A stretch of DNA of 7,742 nt from Candidatus Aenigmatarchaeota archaeon. Its GTDB lineage: Archaea > Aenigmatarchaeota > Aenigmatarchaeia > QMZP01 > JAUXAV01. The notes beneath the pieces were generated by a model. The model was not told the origin of the DNA, made no database searches, and worked only from the letters and a program-made list of their open reading frames with translations. A program made the position numbers and the translations under genes. Shown here piece after piece: positions 1-6,442 of this stretch (positions are counted from its first letter, which is position 1; each line of letters opens with the position of its first letter). The DNA lies in NCBI GenBank assembly GCA_030619735.1, contig JAUXAV010000048.1, positions 1 through 7,742 on the forward strand. The letters run 5' to 3'.

Positions 1-2351
1 AGGGTTATGAGCTGGGATATCTCGGCATCCTGGTCTATCCTGGCCTCTATCTGCATGGGGCCATAGATAAGCTCCTGCTTTGAGAACTGGTAAACCACGA
101 GCTTTCCGTAGTCAGGGAAGTCAGAGCTGGCAGCCATCCAGCCTATCATGTTCTCCTTGCCCCTGGGGGTGAAGGGAAGCATCAGGATGAACTCCTCTTT
201 TTCCTCACCAGGGAGCTTCATAATCATGTAATAGGGAATCATCTGCTGCCTGCTTTCCCTGTAGATTTCATCCGGAATCACCCAGACATCCTCCTTGTTG
301 TAGAATACCTGCGGGTCCTTCATATGGTAATCGGAATATATTGCCGCCTGTATCTTGAAGAGGCCTTCGGGGTATCTTATATGATCCTGCAAATCCTCAG
401 GCATCTGGGAGAATTCCTGGAAGAGCCCGGGGAATATCTTCTGGTATACCTTTATTAAGGGGTCATCGGGGTCTATTATGTAGTAACTGACATCCCCGTT
501 GTAGGCGTCCACCACCACCTTTACAGAGTTCCTGATGTAGTTAAGGGAGAGCCCTTTGCTGAGAATTATGGGCTCTGAGTATGGATAGGCATTGGTTGAT
601 GTGTAGGCGTCTATTATCCAGTAGAGCCTGCCCCCGGAGACAACTATGTAGGGGTCGGGGTCATAGAGCAGGAACCGGGCTATCTCGTTTGCTCTTTCAT
701 CCACGTTCCGGTTGAAAAGGATTCTGCTCTCCGGCTTTATGGAGCCGGAAACCAGGAGCTCTATTGACTTGAATTTCACAGCATACGCCAGCCTCCTGAA
801 GAGGTCTGACAGGACCACGCCGCCATTGCCCTCATAGGTGGTGTAGATGTTCTGGTCGCCAAGGGGGTAGTCAAGCTCATTTGTGGTGCTCCTGACAACC
901 ACATAGTCAGAGGTCTCCTGTCCATAATAAATTTCAGGCCTATCCAGGGAGAGTTGGGGGGATTCCGGGGGGATGTCCTTCATGTAGAACTCGGGCAAAC
1001 CGTCCTTGGAGACCCGGTCCACGGGGTTCATTACCACACCGTAACCGTGGGTGTAAACCAGATGACTGTTCACCCAGGTCCTGGCCTGGGAGGGGAGGTT
1101 GTTCACGTTCATCTCCCTTGGGGAAACCATTACCTGTTTGTAGAGTCCGTCAAGCAGGTAGCGGTCTATATCAATATCCGGGAAGGAATAGTAGGTCCTG
1201 AATAACTGGAGCTGGTTGTAGGTCTGCTGCAGGGGCCTCCAGTCCCAGAGCCTGATGTTGCTTATGGTGGCACTGTTCTTCTCAATGTCCTCTATGGTGA
1301 GGTTATAGAAAACAGGGAATGTCCTCTCCTCCATGACCTGGAGGTTGTAGGCTGTCAGGGTGTTCTGTATATTTCTCTCTATGTAGGGCTTCTCCAGGTT
1401 GAACTCATCCGGGGAGACTATAAGGCCCTGGTAAACCCCCCCTATAAGGAACCCTATCACAGAGACCAGGACGAAAACCCCTATCCCGGCCTTTATTATT
1501 TTCCATGCCCTGAGCTTTACATTAACCAGGAAGAGCAGGCCTACTATAAAGGATACCGCTGCCAGAACCAGGTAAAGGGGGAGGAAAACACTCAGGTCCG
1601 TGTAGCCTGCCCCATAGACCGCACCGGACTTGGATAAGAGAAGGCCGTACCGGTTAAGGATAAAGCCGAAGGAGAAGACAAAGAAGAGCAGGCCTATCAG
1701 GAGGCTCACATGGGATATGAGCTTCTCCTTTGCCATGGAGAACTTCATTTTATAGCTCTTTCTTTTTCCTCTGGTATGGAAGAAGCCCCATTCCTCACCT
1801 CCTTCCTCCTTTTCTGCCTTTTCCTCCTCTTCCACTTTAATCTTTGAAGAAAGGGAGAGGTATGCTATGACCGTAAGGACTATGGTGAGGGCAAGGGTTG
1901 CAAGGAGGAAGCTGAAGATAAACTGGTAGAAGGGAAGGCTGAATACAAAGAAGCCGATATCAAGGCCGAATACAGGGTCCTGGATTCCGAACGGGACCTG
2001 GTTGGTGAATTTCAGGAGGGTTTCCCAGTTCCTGGAGAATGCCAGGCCGATTACCAGGGCGAAAACCAGGGCCAGGACAACTATAAGGATTGTGACCTCC
2101 CTTCTCTTCCCTGGCTTGCCCTTTCCCAGGGACAGCCTTTTCGCGACCAGGAAGTTGCCAAGGCTGAAGGCAAGGAAGCCTAAAGCCAGCAGGAGGCCCA
2201 GGCCAATGGATGTGAACAGGATGGTCAGGAAGACATTGGAATAGCCCAGGCTCTCAAACCAGAACAGGTCCCCGTATATGGAGAGCAGAATAGACAGGGC
2301 TGCAAGGAGGATTATAATTATTGCAATGATAATCTTGGCGATTTTTCCCAT
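1..2351 (-). CDS. UPF0182 family large integral membrane protein, C-terminus beyond left edge
   Basis: The frame is open from the ATG at 2349-2351 to the left edge, giving 783 codons without a stop; family members are usually about 900-1000 residues, so the C-terminal part is missing. About seven hydrophobic helices lie in the first 350 residues (near 4-26, 40-69, 86-105, 133-167, 211-232, 252-280 and just before the SPDEF segment). An acidic, Glu-rich insert at about 173-187 lies between helices 4 and 5. The rest is a large soluble, probably extracytoplasmic, domain. UPF0182 hallmarks are visible: WFESLGYSNVF (31-41), DPVFGLDIGFFVFSLPFY (125-142), YGAGYTDLSVFLP (246-258), SPDEFNLEKPYIERNI, and the late GPMQIEARI segment near the edge. 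The biochemical role of the family is unknown. A TATA box 25 bases upstream, and no Shine-Dalgarno motif, support the start and suggest a leaderless transcript separate from the nuclease gene behind it. Confidence 0.93.
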   Translation of the reverse strand, partial: MGKIAKIIIAIIIILLAALSILLSIYGDLFWFESLGYSNVFLTILFTSIGLGLLLALGFLAFSLGNFLVAKRLSLGKGKPGKRREVTILIVVLALVFALVIGLAFSRNWETLLKFTNQVPFGIQDPVFGLDIGFFVFSLPFYQFIFSFLLATLALTIVLTVIAYLSLSSKIKVEEEEKAEKEEGGEEWGFFHTRGKRKSYKMKFSMAKEKLISHVSLLIGLLFFVFSFGFILNRYGLLLSKSGAVYGAGYTDLSVFLPLYLVLAAVSFIVGLLFLVNVKLRAWKIIKAGIGVFVLVSVIGFLIGGVYQGLIVSPDEFNLEKPYIERNIQNTLTAYNLQVMEERTFPVFYNLTIEDIEKNSATISNIRLWDWRPLQQTYNQLQLFRTYYSFPDIDIDRYLLDGLYKQVMVSPREMNVNNLPSQARTWVNSHLVYTHGYGVVMNPVDRVSKDGLPEFYMKDIPPESPQLSLDRPEIYYGQETSDYVVVRSTTNELDYPLGDQNIYTTYEGNGGVVLSDLFRRLAYAVKFKSIELLVSGSIKPESRILFNRNVDERANEIARFLLYDPDPYIVVSGGRLYWIIDAYTSTNAYPYSEPIILSKGLSLNYIRNSVKVVVDAYNGDVSYYIIDPDDPLIKVYQKIFPGLFQEFSQMPEDLQDHIRYPEGLFKIQAAIYSDYHMKDPQVFYNKEDVWVIPDEIYRESRQQMIPYYMIMKLPGEEKEEFILMLPFTPRGKENMIGWMAASSDFPDYGKLVVYQFSKQELIYGPMQIEARIDQDAEISQLIT

Positions 2352-2365
2352 ACCCTTATAAGGGT
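2352..2365. promoter_or_regulatory. 14-base perfect palindrome abutting the UPF0182 start codon
   Basis: ACCCTTATAAGGGT is identical to its reverse complement and ends one base before the ATG of the UPF0182 gene. It sits just downstream of that gene's TATA box, across the expected transcription start. This is a typical position for a repressor operator in archaea. The operator role is inferred from position and symmetry alone. Confidence 0.45.
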
Positions 2366-2372
2366 GGGGGGT

Positions 2373-2380
2373 TTTAAATA
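2373..2380 (-). promoter_or_regulatory. Archaeal TATA box for the UPF0182 gene
   Basis: The minus strand reads TATTTAAA, centred about 25 bases upstream of the ATG at 2351, so transcription would begin at or next to the start codon. The box overlaps the stop codon (2374-2376) of the upstream nuclease gene. Confidence 0.6.
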
Positions 2381-3066
2381 TGTTGATTGGCTGCAAGGGC
2401 AAGGCTCCGGTCGCATTTTCCCTGGGTATGGAACCTGCACTTCCTGCACTTGTTTGCCTGGGCAGTGGGCTCTGCTTCCCTTTCCTCGCTTATTATTCCC
2501 CTGACCCTGTCTATTGCCTCCTTCATGGCCTGCTCGTGCTCAGGGGTCATCCTCTCTGTCCAGGCCCTGTTCCTGGTGTCCCTGTTCCTCATGGTACCCA
2601 CAACTGGGATGTCAGGGCCGTGGCATTCCCTGAAGGCAAGGCAGTAGCCCCATATCTGCCTGATATTGCCGGGCCAGGCCGTATCGCCCGGCTTGTCGTC
2701 TATAATCTCCACATAGGTGGGGTTGATTACCACTTCATCTATGGAACCATGCAGGCCGGTTTCAGGGGCTATAACCCTGAGTTCCCTCAGGACAAAAGAA
2801 ACCTTTTCCTTCCTGGCCCTCTCCAGGAATTCCTCTACCGAGCCCTCTTCTGTGGCCTTCTCCTTGTGCTCCTCAAAGAGCTTCTCGTGCTTTTTGGTTC
2901 CGGTCACCATCTCCTTGGTGTCCCAGACCTTTACCCCCTTTATGTTCTCCAGGAATATCTGGTATTCGCAGTAGGCCTGCCTGGAGAGCCAGCTTATGGG
3001 GAAGATGTTCTTCCCGTCCTTCACCATCACGCCCTGTATGCTCTGATGCCAAACAGCCTCTTCCAT
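2374..3066 (-). CDS. Cas4/Dna2-like PD-(D/E)XK nuclease, stand-alone
   Basis: A 230-residue protein with the layout of the Cas4/RecB-type exonuclease family (DUF83-like). The N-terminal ISWLSRQAYCEYQ (24-36) supplies the first cysteine, C33. It is followed by GxxxH at 56-60, ELRV at 95-98, the acidic core GSID (D110), DDK at 123-125 as the (D/E)xK pair, and QIWGY (Q137, Y141) as the QxxxY motif. A C-terminal cluster C207, C210, C218 completes a four-cysteine set that binds an Fe-S cluster in known Cas4 and Dna2-type nucleases. All expected catalytic positions are present, so it is probably an active metal-dependent DNA exonuclease. No cas genes or CRISPR repeats are in the window, so adaptation is not supported; a DNA-repair role or a solo Cas4-family protein is as likely. 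The ATG at 3066 is supported by a TATA box 25 bases upstream. The gene is divergent from the DUF1003 gene. Confidence 0.86.
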   Translation of the reverse strand: MEEAVWHQSIQGVMVKDGKNIFPISWLSRQAYCEYQIFLENIKGVKVWDTKEMVTGTKKHEKLFEEHKEKATEEGSVEEFLERARKEKVSFVLRELRVIAPETGLHGSIDEVVINPTYVEIIDDKPGDTAWPGNIRQIWGYCLAFRECHGPDIPVVGTMRNRDTRNRAWTERMTPEHEQAMKEAIDRVRGIISEEREAEPTAQANKCRKCRFHTQGKCDRSLALAANQHI

Positions 3067-3087
3067 ACGTAAGGTTTCCTTTTGTAA

Positions 3088-3095
3088 ATTTATAA
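3088..3095 (-). promoter_or_regulatory. Archaeal TATA box for the Cas4-like gene
   Basis: The minus strand reads CC-TTATAAAT-TTAC, centred about 25 bases upstream of the ATG at 3066, which predicts a leaderless transcript. No Shine-Dalgarno motif precedes the start. Confidence 0.65.
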
Positions 3096-3106
3096 GGCTG
3101 AGGGTA

Positions 3107-3177
3107 GCAGAGTTCCGTTAGAGCCGAAAAATCGCCTCTTTTTGCTGGTTTTGCAGAGTTCCGCTAGAGTTCCGCTA
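3107..3177. repeat. Three direct repeats AGAGTTCCGYTA in a divergent promoter region
   Basis: The copies are at 3109-3120, 3155-3166 and 3166-3177. The first two extend to 17 bases, GCAGAGTTCCG(T/C)TAGAG at 3107-3123 and 3153-3169, with one mismatch. The second and third form an 11-base tandem. All lie between the facing TATA boxes of the Cas4-like and DUF1003 genes, inside a 180-base gene-free stretch. They may bind a shared regulator; that role is inferred. Confidence 0.7.
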
Positions 3178-3218
3178 AGCTGTTCTGACCGGATTCCAGG
3201 GCTTTCGCCTGTAAGAAA

Positions 3219-3227
3219 TTAATATAA
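3219..3227 (+). promoter_or_regulatory. Archaeal TATA box for the DUF1003 gene
   Basis: TTAATATAA is preceded by a purine-rich GTAAGAAA and centred about 24 bases upstream of the ATG at 3247. This spacing predicts a leaderless or nearly leaderless transcript. Confidence 0.55.
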
Positions 3228-3246
3228 GCCTGACCAAGAATAAAGC

Positions 3247-3693
3247 ATGCCTCCAAAGAAAAAGATGGGAAAAGCGGAGAAATTCAAGGAGATACTGCAT
3301 ATCCATAAGGGCATCCATTCCGGGAGGCCGAAGCTAACAGTGGGGCAGAAGGCATCTGACTGGACAACCAAATGGGTGGGGAGCTGGACATTCATAACCT
3401 TTTTGTTCATATTCATGGCTATCTGGATGGCACTGAATATCTACCTTATTGTTATAGCCCGATGGGACCCCTACCCCTTTATCCTGCTGAATTTCGTCCT
3501 TTCCACTCTGGCTGCAGTACAGGCCCCTATAATCCTGATGAGCCAGAACAGGGCAGCAGACAGGGACAGGGCAAAAGTGGAAAGGGATTTCACTATAAAC
3601 AGGAGGGAAGAAAAGGAAATACAGGAGATATATAAGGACCTGAACGAGATAAAGAGAATGATAATAGAAATGAAAGAAGGCAAAGGCTTCTAG
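3247..3693 (+). CDS. DUF1003 family two-helix membrane protein
   Basis: A 148-residue protein. A basic N-terminus (PPKKKMGKAEK) is followed by KASDWTTKWVGSWTFI (35-50), transmembrane helix 1 at about 46-70, a short loop with DPYPFILLN (74-82), and helix 2 at about 76-99. The segment LSTLAAVQAPIILMSQNR (85-102) is the family hallmark. The C-terminal 45 residues are highly charged and heptad-like, probably a cytoplasmic coiled coil. The GSWTF, DPYPFILLN and QAPIILMSQNR blocks identify DUF1003 (COG4420-like), whose function is not established. It is the only complete plus-strand gene here. It converges on the HNH-like gene, and their stop codons overlap. Length and motifs are complete, with no sign of damage. 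Confidence 0.93.
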   Translation: MPPKKKMGKAEKFKEILHIHKGIHSGRPKLTVGQKASDWTTKWVGSWTFITFLFIFMAIWMALNIYLIVIARWDPYPFILLNFVLSTLAAVQAPIILMSQNRAADRDRAKVERDFTINRREEKEIQEIYKDLNEIKRMIIEMKEGKGF

Positions 3694-4631
3694 GTGCCCC
3701 TCAGCTTTCTCAGCAGATTCTCCGAATACATGCCTTCCTTTGCCTGCTCCTTATGCGTTCCGCAGAGAAGGATTGTGTTGTCTTTGTTTTTTGTGCCTCC
3801 CTTGTCCAGGGGGACTATGTAATGCACCCGGAGGCCTTCCCTGCTGCCGCATATCTGGCAGGAGCCCTCCGGTTTTGCGGTTAATTTCTCCTCCACGGGC
3901 TTCTTCCCGGGCCCTGGCTTTTCGGGTTTTTCTTCCGGGGGCTTCTCCTTGACTTCCCTCCTTTCTTCCGGCGGCCTGGCTTTCGGGGGTTTTTCCGGCC
4001 CGGGCTTTCTCTTCAGTGCCTTTTTGGCTTTTTCAATCAGGGACCTTAATTTGGCCAGGGGGATTTTGGGCATTGATATCCCTGGCTTCCTCTCTGACGG
4101 CGTCTTCCCGGGCTTTTTCCTGGGAACTCCTTTCTTCTCCTTTGATTCAGGCTGCCTGTATTGAGGTTTGGGCTTCCCTGGTTTTTTAATCCTTATTTTC
4201 GGTCTCGGGATTCTTATGCCCCTGAGCCTTTTTGCCAGGCCTGAGAATCTGGATTTCTTTTGCCGGGTCCCTGTCCTTTCCATCAGATTCTCCATTATGC
4301 TCTTTAGTGCAGGGTTCTTTACCTCTCCTGGTCCTTTCGGCTCCTGCCCCGGACCTCCAGAGAAGGGTTCCATCTTCCTCCCTTCCAGCCCTTTGGGTGT
4401 TTCCGGGCCCCTGCTGAAGGATTTTATCCTGGAGGCCCTTCCTGTAAGGGCCCTGATGAACCCTGCAATCGGTTCCCTTAGGCTTATTAACATGGCTCCG
4501 GCAACAAGGATAATTAGGGCATATATAACATAGACAAAGAGTATGCCCTCCCTGGAAAGCTCAAAAAAGAGGAGGAGGCCCAGGACTGCCAGTGCCACTA
4601 TACCCCCCAGGAATGACATCACATTTCCCAT
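3690..4631 (-). CDS. Membrane-anchored Lys/Pro-rich protein with C-terminal HNH-like zinc domain
   Basis: A 313-residue protein in three parts. Residues 6-24 and 30-50 are two hydrophobic helices. Residues 60-255 form a low-complexity, strongly basic linker rich in Lys, Pro, Arg and Glu, probably disordered and cytoplasmic. Residues 258-300 are an HNH-like fold: CQIC (C258, C261), VHYIVPLDKGG (H270 to G279), DNTILLC (N285, C290) and H293. CxxC plus CxxH could bind zinc. In canonical HNH nucleases the motif is usually HH or DH, with the second His as general base; here it is H270-Y271, so cleavage activity is doubtful and a DNA-binding role is possible. The gene lies 33 bases behind corA and has its own TATA box 27 bases upstream of the ATG at 4631. 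I do not know a named family with this domain combination. Confidence 0.82.
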   Translation of the reverse strand: MGNVMSFLGGIVALAVLGLLLFFELSREGILFVYVIYALIILVAGAMLISLREPIAGFIRALTGRASRIKSFSRGPETPKGLEGRKMEPFSGGPGQEPKGPGEVKNPALKSIMENLMERTGTRQKKSRFSGLAKRLRGIRIPRPKIRIKKPGKPKPQYRQPESKEKKGVPRKKPGKTPSERKPGISMPKIPLAKLRSLIEKAKKALKRKPGPEKPPKARPPEERREVKEKPPEEKPEKPGPGKKPVEEKLTAKPEGSCQICGSREGLRVHYIVPLDKGGTKNKDNTILLCGTHKEQAKEGMYSENLLRKLRGT

Positions 4632-4653
4632 GTATTATAATTTGTGCTGGTTA

Positions 4654-4661
4654 CTAAAATA
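4654..4661 (-). promoter_or_regulatory. Possible TATA box for the HNH-like gene
   Basis: The minus strand reads TATTTTAG in the gap behind corA, centred about 27 bases upstream of the ATG at 4631. No Shine-Dalgarno motif precedes that ATG, so an own leaderless transcript is more likely than translation from a corA read-through message. Confidence 0.4.
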
Positions 4662-4664
4662 GGT

Positions 4665-5663
4665 TTATACCCAGCCCCTTTTCCTGAAGAATATCAGCAT
4701 TCCGATTGCGATAACAAGCATTCCGAGGAGGGCGAGGTAGTAGCCATAGTCCCAGAGAAGCTCGGGCATTATCCTGAAGTTCATGCCGTAAAGCCCTGTT
4801 ACAAAGGTGAGGGGGAGGAATATGGTGGCGATTATGGTCAGGGTCTTCATGACCTCGTTCATCCTGTTTGAGGCCTCGGTCATCCGGTTGGAGACCACGG
4901 AAAGATATGCCTCGAAGGTGGAGGATATGAGGTCACGGTATGTCTCGAGCTCTGTATAGAACCTCAGGATGTGGTCGTATACGTCCCGGAAGTATACGCT
5001 GCCCCTCGCAGAGATGAAGGGGGTCTCCCTTCTGGAAAGCCTGTTAATCACAATCCTCTGGGGGCCAATGCTCTGCTTTAGCTCCAGTATGTCCCTCTTG
5101 AGCTTCATCATCTTTCTCAGGATTGCCTGGGTTTTCCCCACCTTCCCCTTCAGTATGCTCTCTTCGAGCTCGTCTATTTTTTCATCGAAATAGCGGATAA
5201 GGGGGAAATACTTGTCTGTGAAGTAGTCCATTATCCTGTGCAGGACTATGTCAGGCCCCAGGGACATTATATGGGGCTTCTTTTCCATGCTGTCCATCAC
5301 CTCCTCTATGCCATGGGAGGAATTGGAATGGACTGATACTATAAAGTTTCTTCCCAGGAATATGTCTATCTCCTTTGGCTCTATCCTTCCTATCCTGCGG
5401 TTATGGGCTATCCGGTGGAAGACCACCAGGATGTATTTGTTGAACTCGTCTATCTTGGGAAGCTCCTGGGGCTTCCTGGCGTCCTCTATGGAAAGGGGGT
5501 GGAAGTCAAAGACATTGGCAAGGAGGTCAAATTCCTCCTTCCCCGGGTTCTTCATGTCAAGCCAGAGTATGTTCCTCCTGTCCCTGAGGAAGGCCTTGAA
5601 CCTGCCCGCAGGCATGTTCTTTGTCAGCTTCTTTCCCCTTTCAAGGGCAAGGCTTGTCATCAT
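4665..5663 (-). CDS. corA: CorA-family divalent metal ion (Mg2+/Co2+) transporter
   Basis: A 332-residue CorA-type channel subunit (the family is usually about 310-350), expected to act as a homopentamer in the cytoplasmic membrane. The N-terminal two-thirds form the cytoplasmic alpha/beta domain, with PLSIEDARKPQELPKIDEF and the long stalk helix. Helix 1 (about 275-293) ends in the signature YGMNF, with GMN at 293-295. A short outer loop, RIMPELLWDYG, contains the family's MPEL. Helix 2 (about 308-327) ends in the basic tail FFRKRGWV. The frame can begin at a GTG (5672), but the ATG at 5663 is preferred: GGGTGG at 5669-5674 then becomes a Shine-Dalgarno motif 5 bases upstream. The ATG at 5660 is also possible. 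A TATA-like box near 5712 would give a leader of about 23 bases. Substrate preference among Mg2+, Co2+ and Ni2+ cannot be read from the sequence. Confidence 0.96.
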   Translation of the reverse strand: MMTSLALERGKKLTKNMPAGRFKAFLRDRRNILWLDMKNPGKEEFDLLANVFDFHPLSIEDARKPQELPKIDEFNKYILVVFHRIAHNRRIGRIEPKEIDIFLGRNFIVSVHSNSSHGIEEVMDSMEKKPHIMSLGPDIVLHRIMDYFTDKYFPLIRYFDEKIDELEESILKGKVGKTQAILRKMMKLKRDILELKQSIGPQRIVINRLSRRETPFISARGSVYFRDVYDHILRFYTELETYRDLISSTFEAYLSVVSNRMTEASNRMNEVMKTLTIIATIFLPLTFVTGLYGMNFRIMPELLWDYGYYLALLGMLVIAIGMLIFFRKRGWV

Positions 5664-5668
5664 ATAGT

Positions 5669-5674
5669 CCACCC
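5669..5674 (-). promoter_or_regulatory. Shine-Dalgarno motif deciding the corA start
   Basis: The minus strand reads GGGTGG five bases before the ATG at 5663. An upstream GTG in the same frame (5670-5672) lies inside this motif, so the start is probably the ATG. Confidence 0.5.
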
Positions 5675-5707
5675 AATGCTGGAATTTGATATTATTTAGC
5701 CGTGTTA

Positions 5708-5716
5708 TTTATATTT
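5708..5716 (-). promoter_or_regulatory. Possible TATA box for corA
   Basis: The minus strand reads AAATATAAA. Archaeal spacing would put the transcript start near 5686, leaving a leader of about 23 bases that includes the GGGTGG motif. Confidence 0.45.
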
Positions 5717-5733
5717 GTGTGGGTGTTTGGTGG

Positions 5734-5857
5734 GAAACTCCAGATAAATAATGGATAAATTAGTGTATGGGTCGCAGTATGCGGGTATAACAGTGTTATA
5801 CTTTCCCGCCGCCGCCCAAACCCATATTCTATTATATATTTAATCAATCCTTTTTAG
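5734..5857. repeat. Left repeat cluster flanking the recombinase
   Basis: It contains three exact direct repeats that recur on the other side of the recombinase gene: GAAACTCCAGATAA (5734-5747), CCCAAACCCA (5815-5824) and AATCCTTTTTAG (5846-5857). The last covers the final codons of the recombinase gene. An attachment-site or recombinase-binding role is inferred from the placement around a tyrosine recombinase; nothing here proves mobility. Confidence 0.6.
5766..5826. repeat. Nested inverted repeat between the recombinase and corA
   Basis: The core GTATAACA-G-TGTTATAC (5785-5801) is a perfect 8-base stem around one base. GCGGG (5781-5785) and CCCGC (5805-5809) extend it across a small bulge, and TATGGGT (5766-5772) pairs with ACCCATA (5820-5826) further out. 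It lies about 40 bases past the recombinase stop and 70 bases before the corA TATA box. It could be an operator, a recombinase site or an RNA hairpin. No T-run follows it on the minus strand, so a classical terminator is unlikely. Confidence 0.55.
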
Positions 5858-6380
5858 ATATAGATTTCATAACATCTATATACCCGTATATATTTGCGGT
5901 CTCCTTCCTGGCAAGCCCAAGCATCCTCTGCAAATCCGCCATGGAGACCCCTGACATCTTCAGGTGCGCAGCATAGCTGTGCCTCAGGGTGTGAGGATGC
6001 ACTTCCTCGTATTTCCGGACATCAGCTAATTCAGCATACTTCTTCACCAGCCTCCTGATGTGCCTGTCACTGATGGTCTTGTCCCCGGACCTTCCCCAGA
6101 AAACATTCCCCCTCCTGTTGCCTGCAAACTCCTCAATCTCCCTCCCGAAGTCCCCGGGTATGGGCATCCATCTTCCCTTCCCCTTGTTCACTATCCTTGC
6201 CCTGCCCCTGCCCAGGTCAATGTCCCTGCACAGTATGGTCCTGACCTCCCTGTTGGTGAGCCCCAGGTAGTATATGCACTTCAGAATCATGCTGTCCCTT
6301 TTACTGACCCTGGCGGCCCTGAACATCCTGGCAACATCCTCCTGCTCCAGAATCCTTGGGATTTTCCTTCTAATTTTCAT
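5844..6380 (-). CDS. Minimal tyrosine recombinase (XerC/D-like catalytic domain only), atypical active site
   Basis: A 178-residue phage-integrase-family protein that is almost entirely catalytic domain; the usual N-terminal core-binding domain of about 80-100 residues is absent. Visible active-site elements are the beta-hairpin lysine (NKGKGR, K66 or K68), H130-T-L-R133 followed by HSYAAHL, and the nucleophile Y165 in NIYGYI. Two expected residues are missing: the first arginine (usually GLRxSE) is T42 in GLTNRE, with an Arg two residues later, and the box II His/Trp after LG is L156. Activity is therefore uncertain. The open frame extends to a TTG at 6419, but the ATG at 6380 has a TATA box 27 bases upstream, while the TTG would place that box inside the coding region. 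Direct repeats flank the gene, one covering its last codons. It may be a site-specific integrase, a partner-dependent recombinase, or a relic. Confidence 0.88.
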   Translation of the reverse strand: MKIRRKIPRILEQEDVARMFRAARVSKRDSMILKCIYYLGLTNREVRTILCRDIDLGRGRARIVNKGKGRWMPIPGDFGREIEEFAGNRRGNVFWGRSGDKTISDRHIRRLVKKYAELADVRKYEEVHPHTLRHSYAAHLKMSGVSMADLQRMLGLARKETANIYGYIDVMKSISKKD

Positions 6381-6402
6381 ATAATATAATTGCCAATCCT
6401 CA

Positions 6403-6411
6403 CTTATAAAT
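6403..6411 (-). promoter_or_regulatory. Archaeal TATA box for the recombinase
   Basis: The minus strand reads ATTTATAAG, a strong consensus-like box centred 27 bases before the ATG at 6380. It supports that start over the upstream TTG. Confidence 0.65.
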
Positions 6412-6442
6412 CTCCGCAAAAACGGACATCAAATTTTTTAAA

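Noticed and set aside
2002..2244. Plus-strand frame of 80 codons opposite the UPF0182 gene.
   Set aside because: It is antisense to continuous transmembrane-coding sequence and has no supporting promoter or homology.
2380..3072. A 230-codon open frame on the plus strand opposite the Cas4-like gene, of the same length.
   Set aside because: It is an antisense shadow: the minus-strand product has a full set of nuclease motifs and a TATA box, while the plus-strand translation is compositionally odd, matches no family I know and has no promoter of its own.
3067..3246. Possible CRISPR-like array because of the spaced repeats.
   Set aside because: The repeat unit is only 11-17 bases, two copies are directly adjacent with no spacer, and there are only three.
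4968..5699. Several plus-strand open frames across corA, up to 139 codons.
   Set aside because: They lie opposite an unmistakable CorA reading frame and translate to Ser/Leu-rich sequence typical of antisense reading.
5785..5809. Intrinsic terminator for the recombinase gene.
   Set aside because: The hairpin is good, but no T-run follows it on the minus strand; archaeal termination relies mainly on T-rich tracts.
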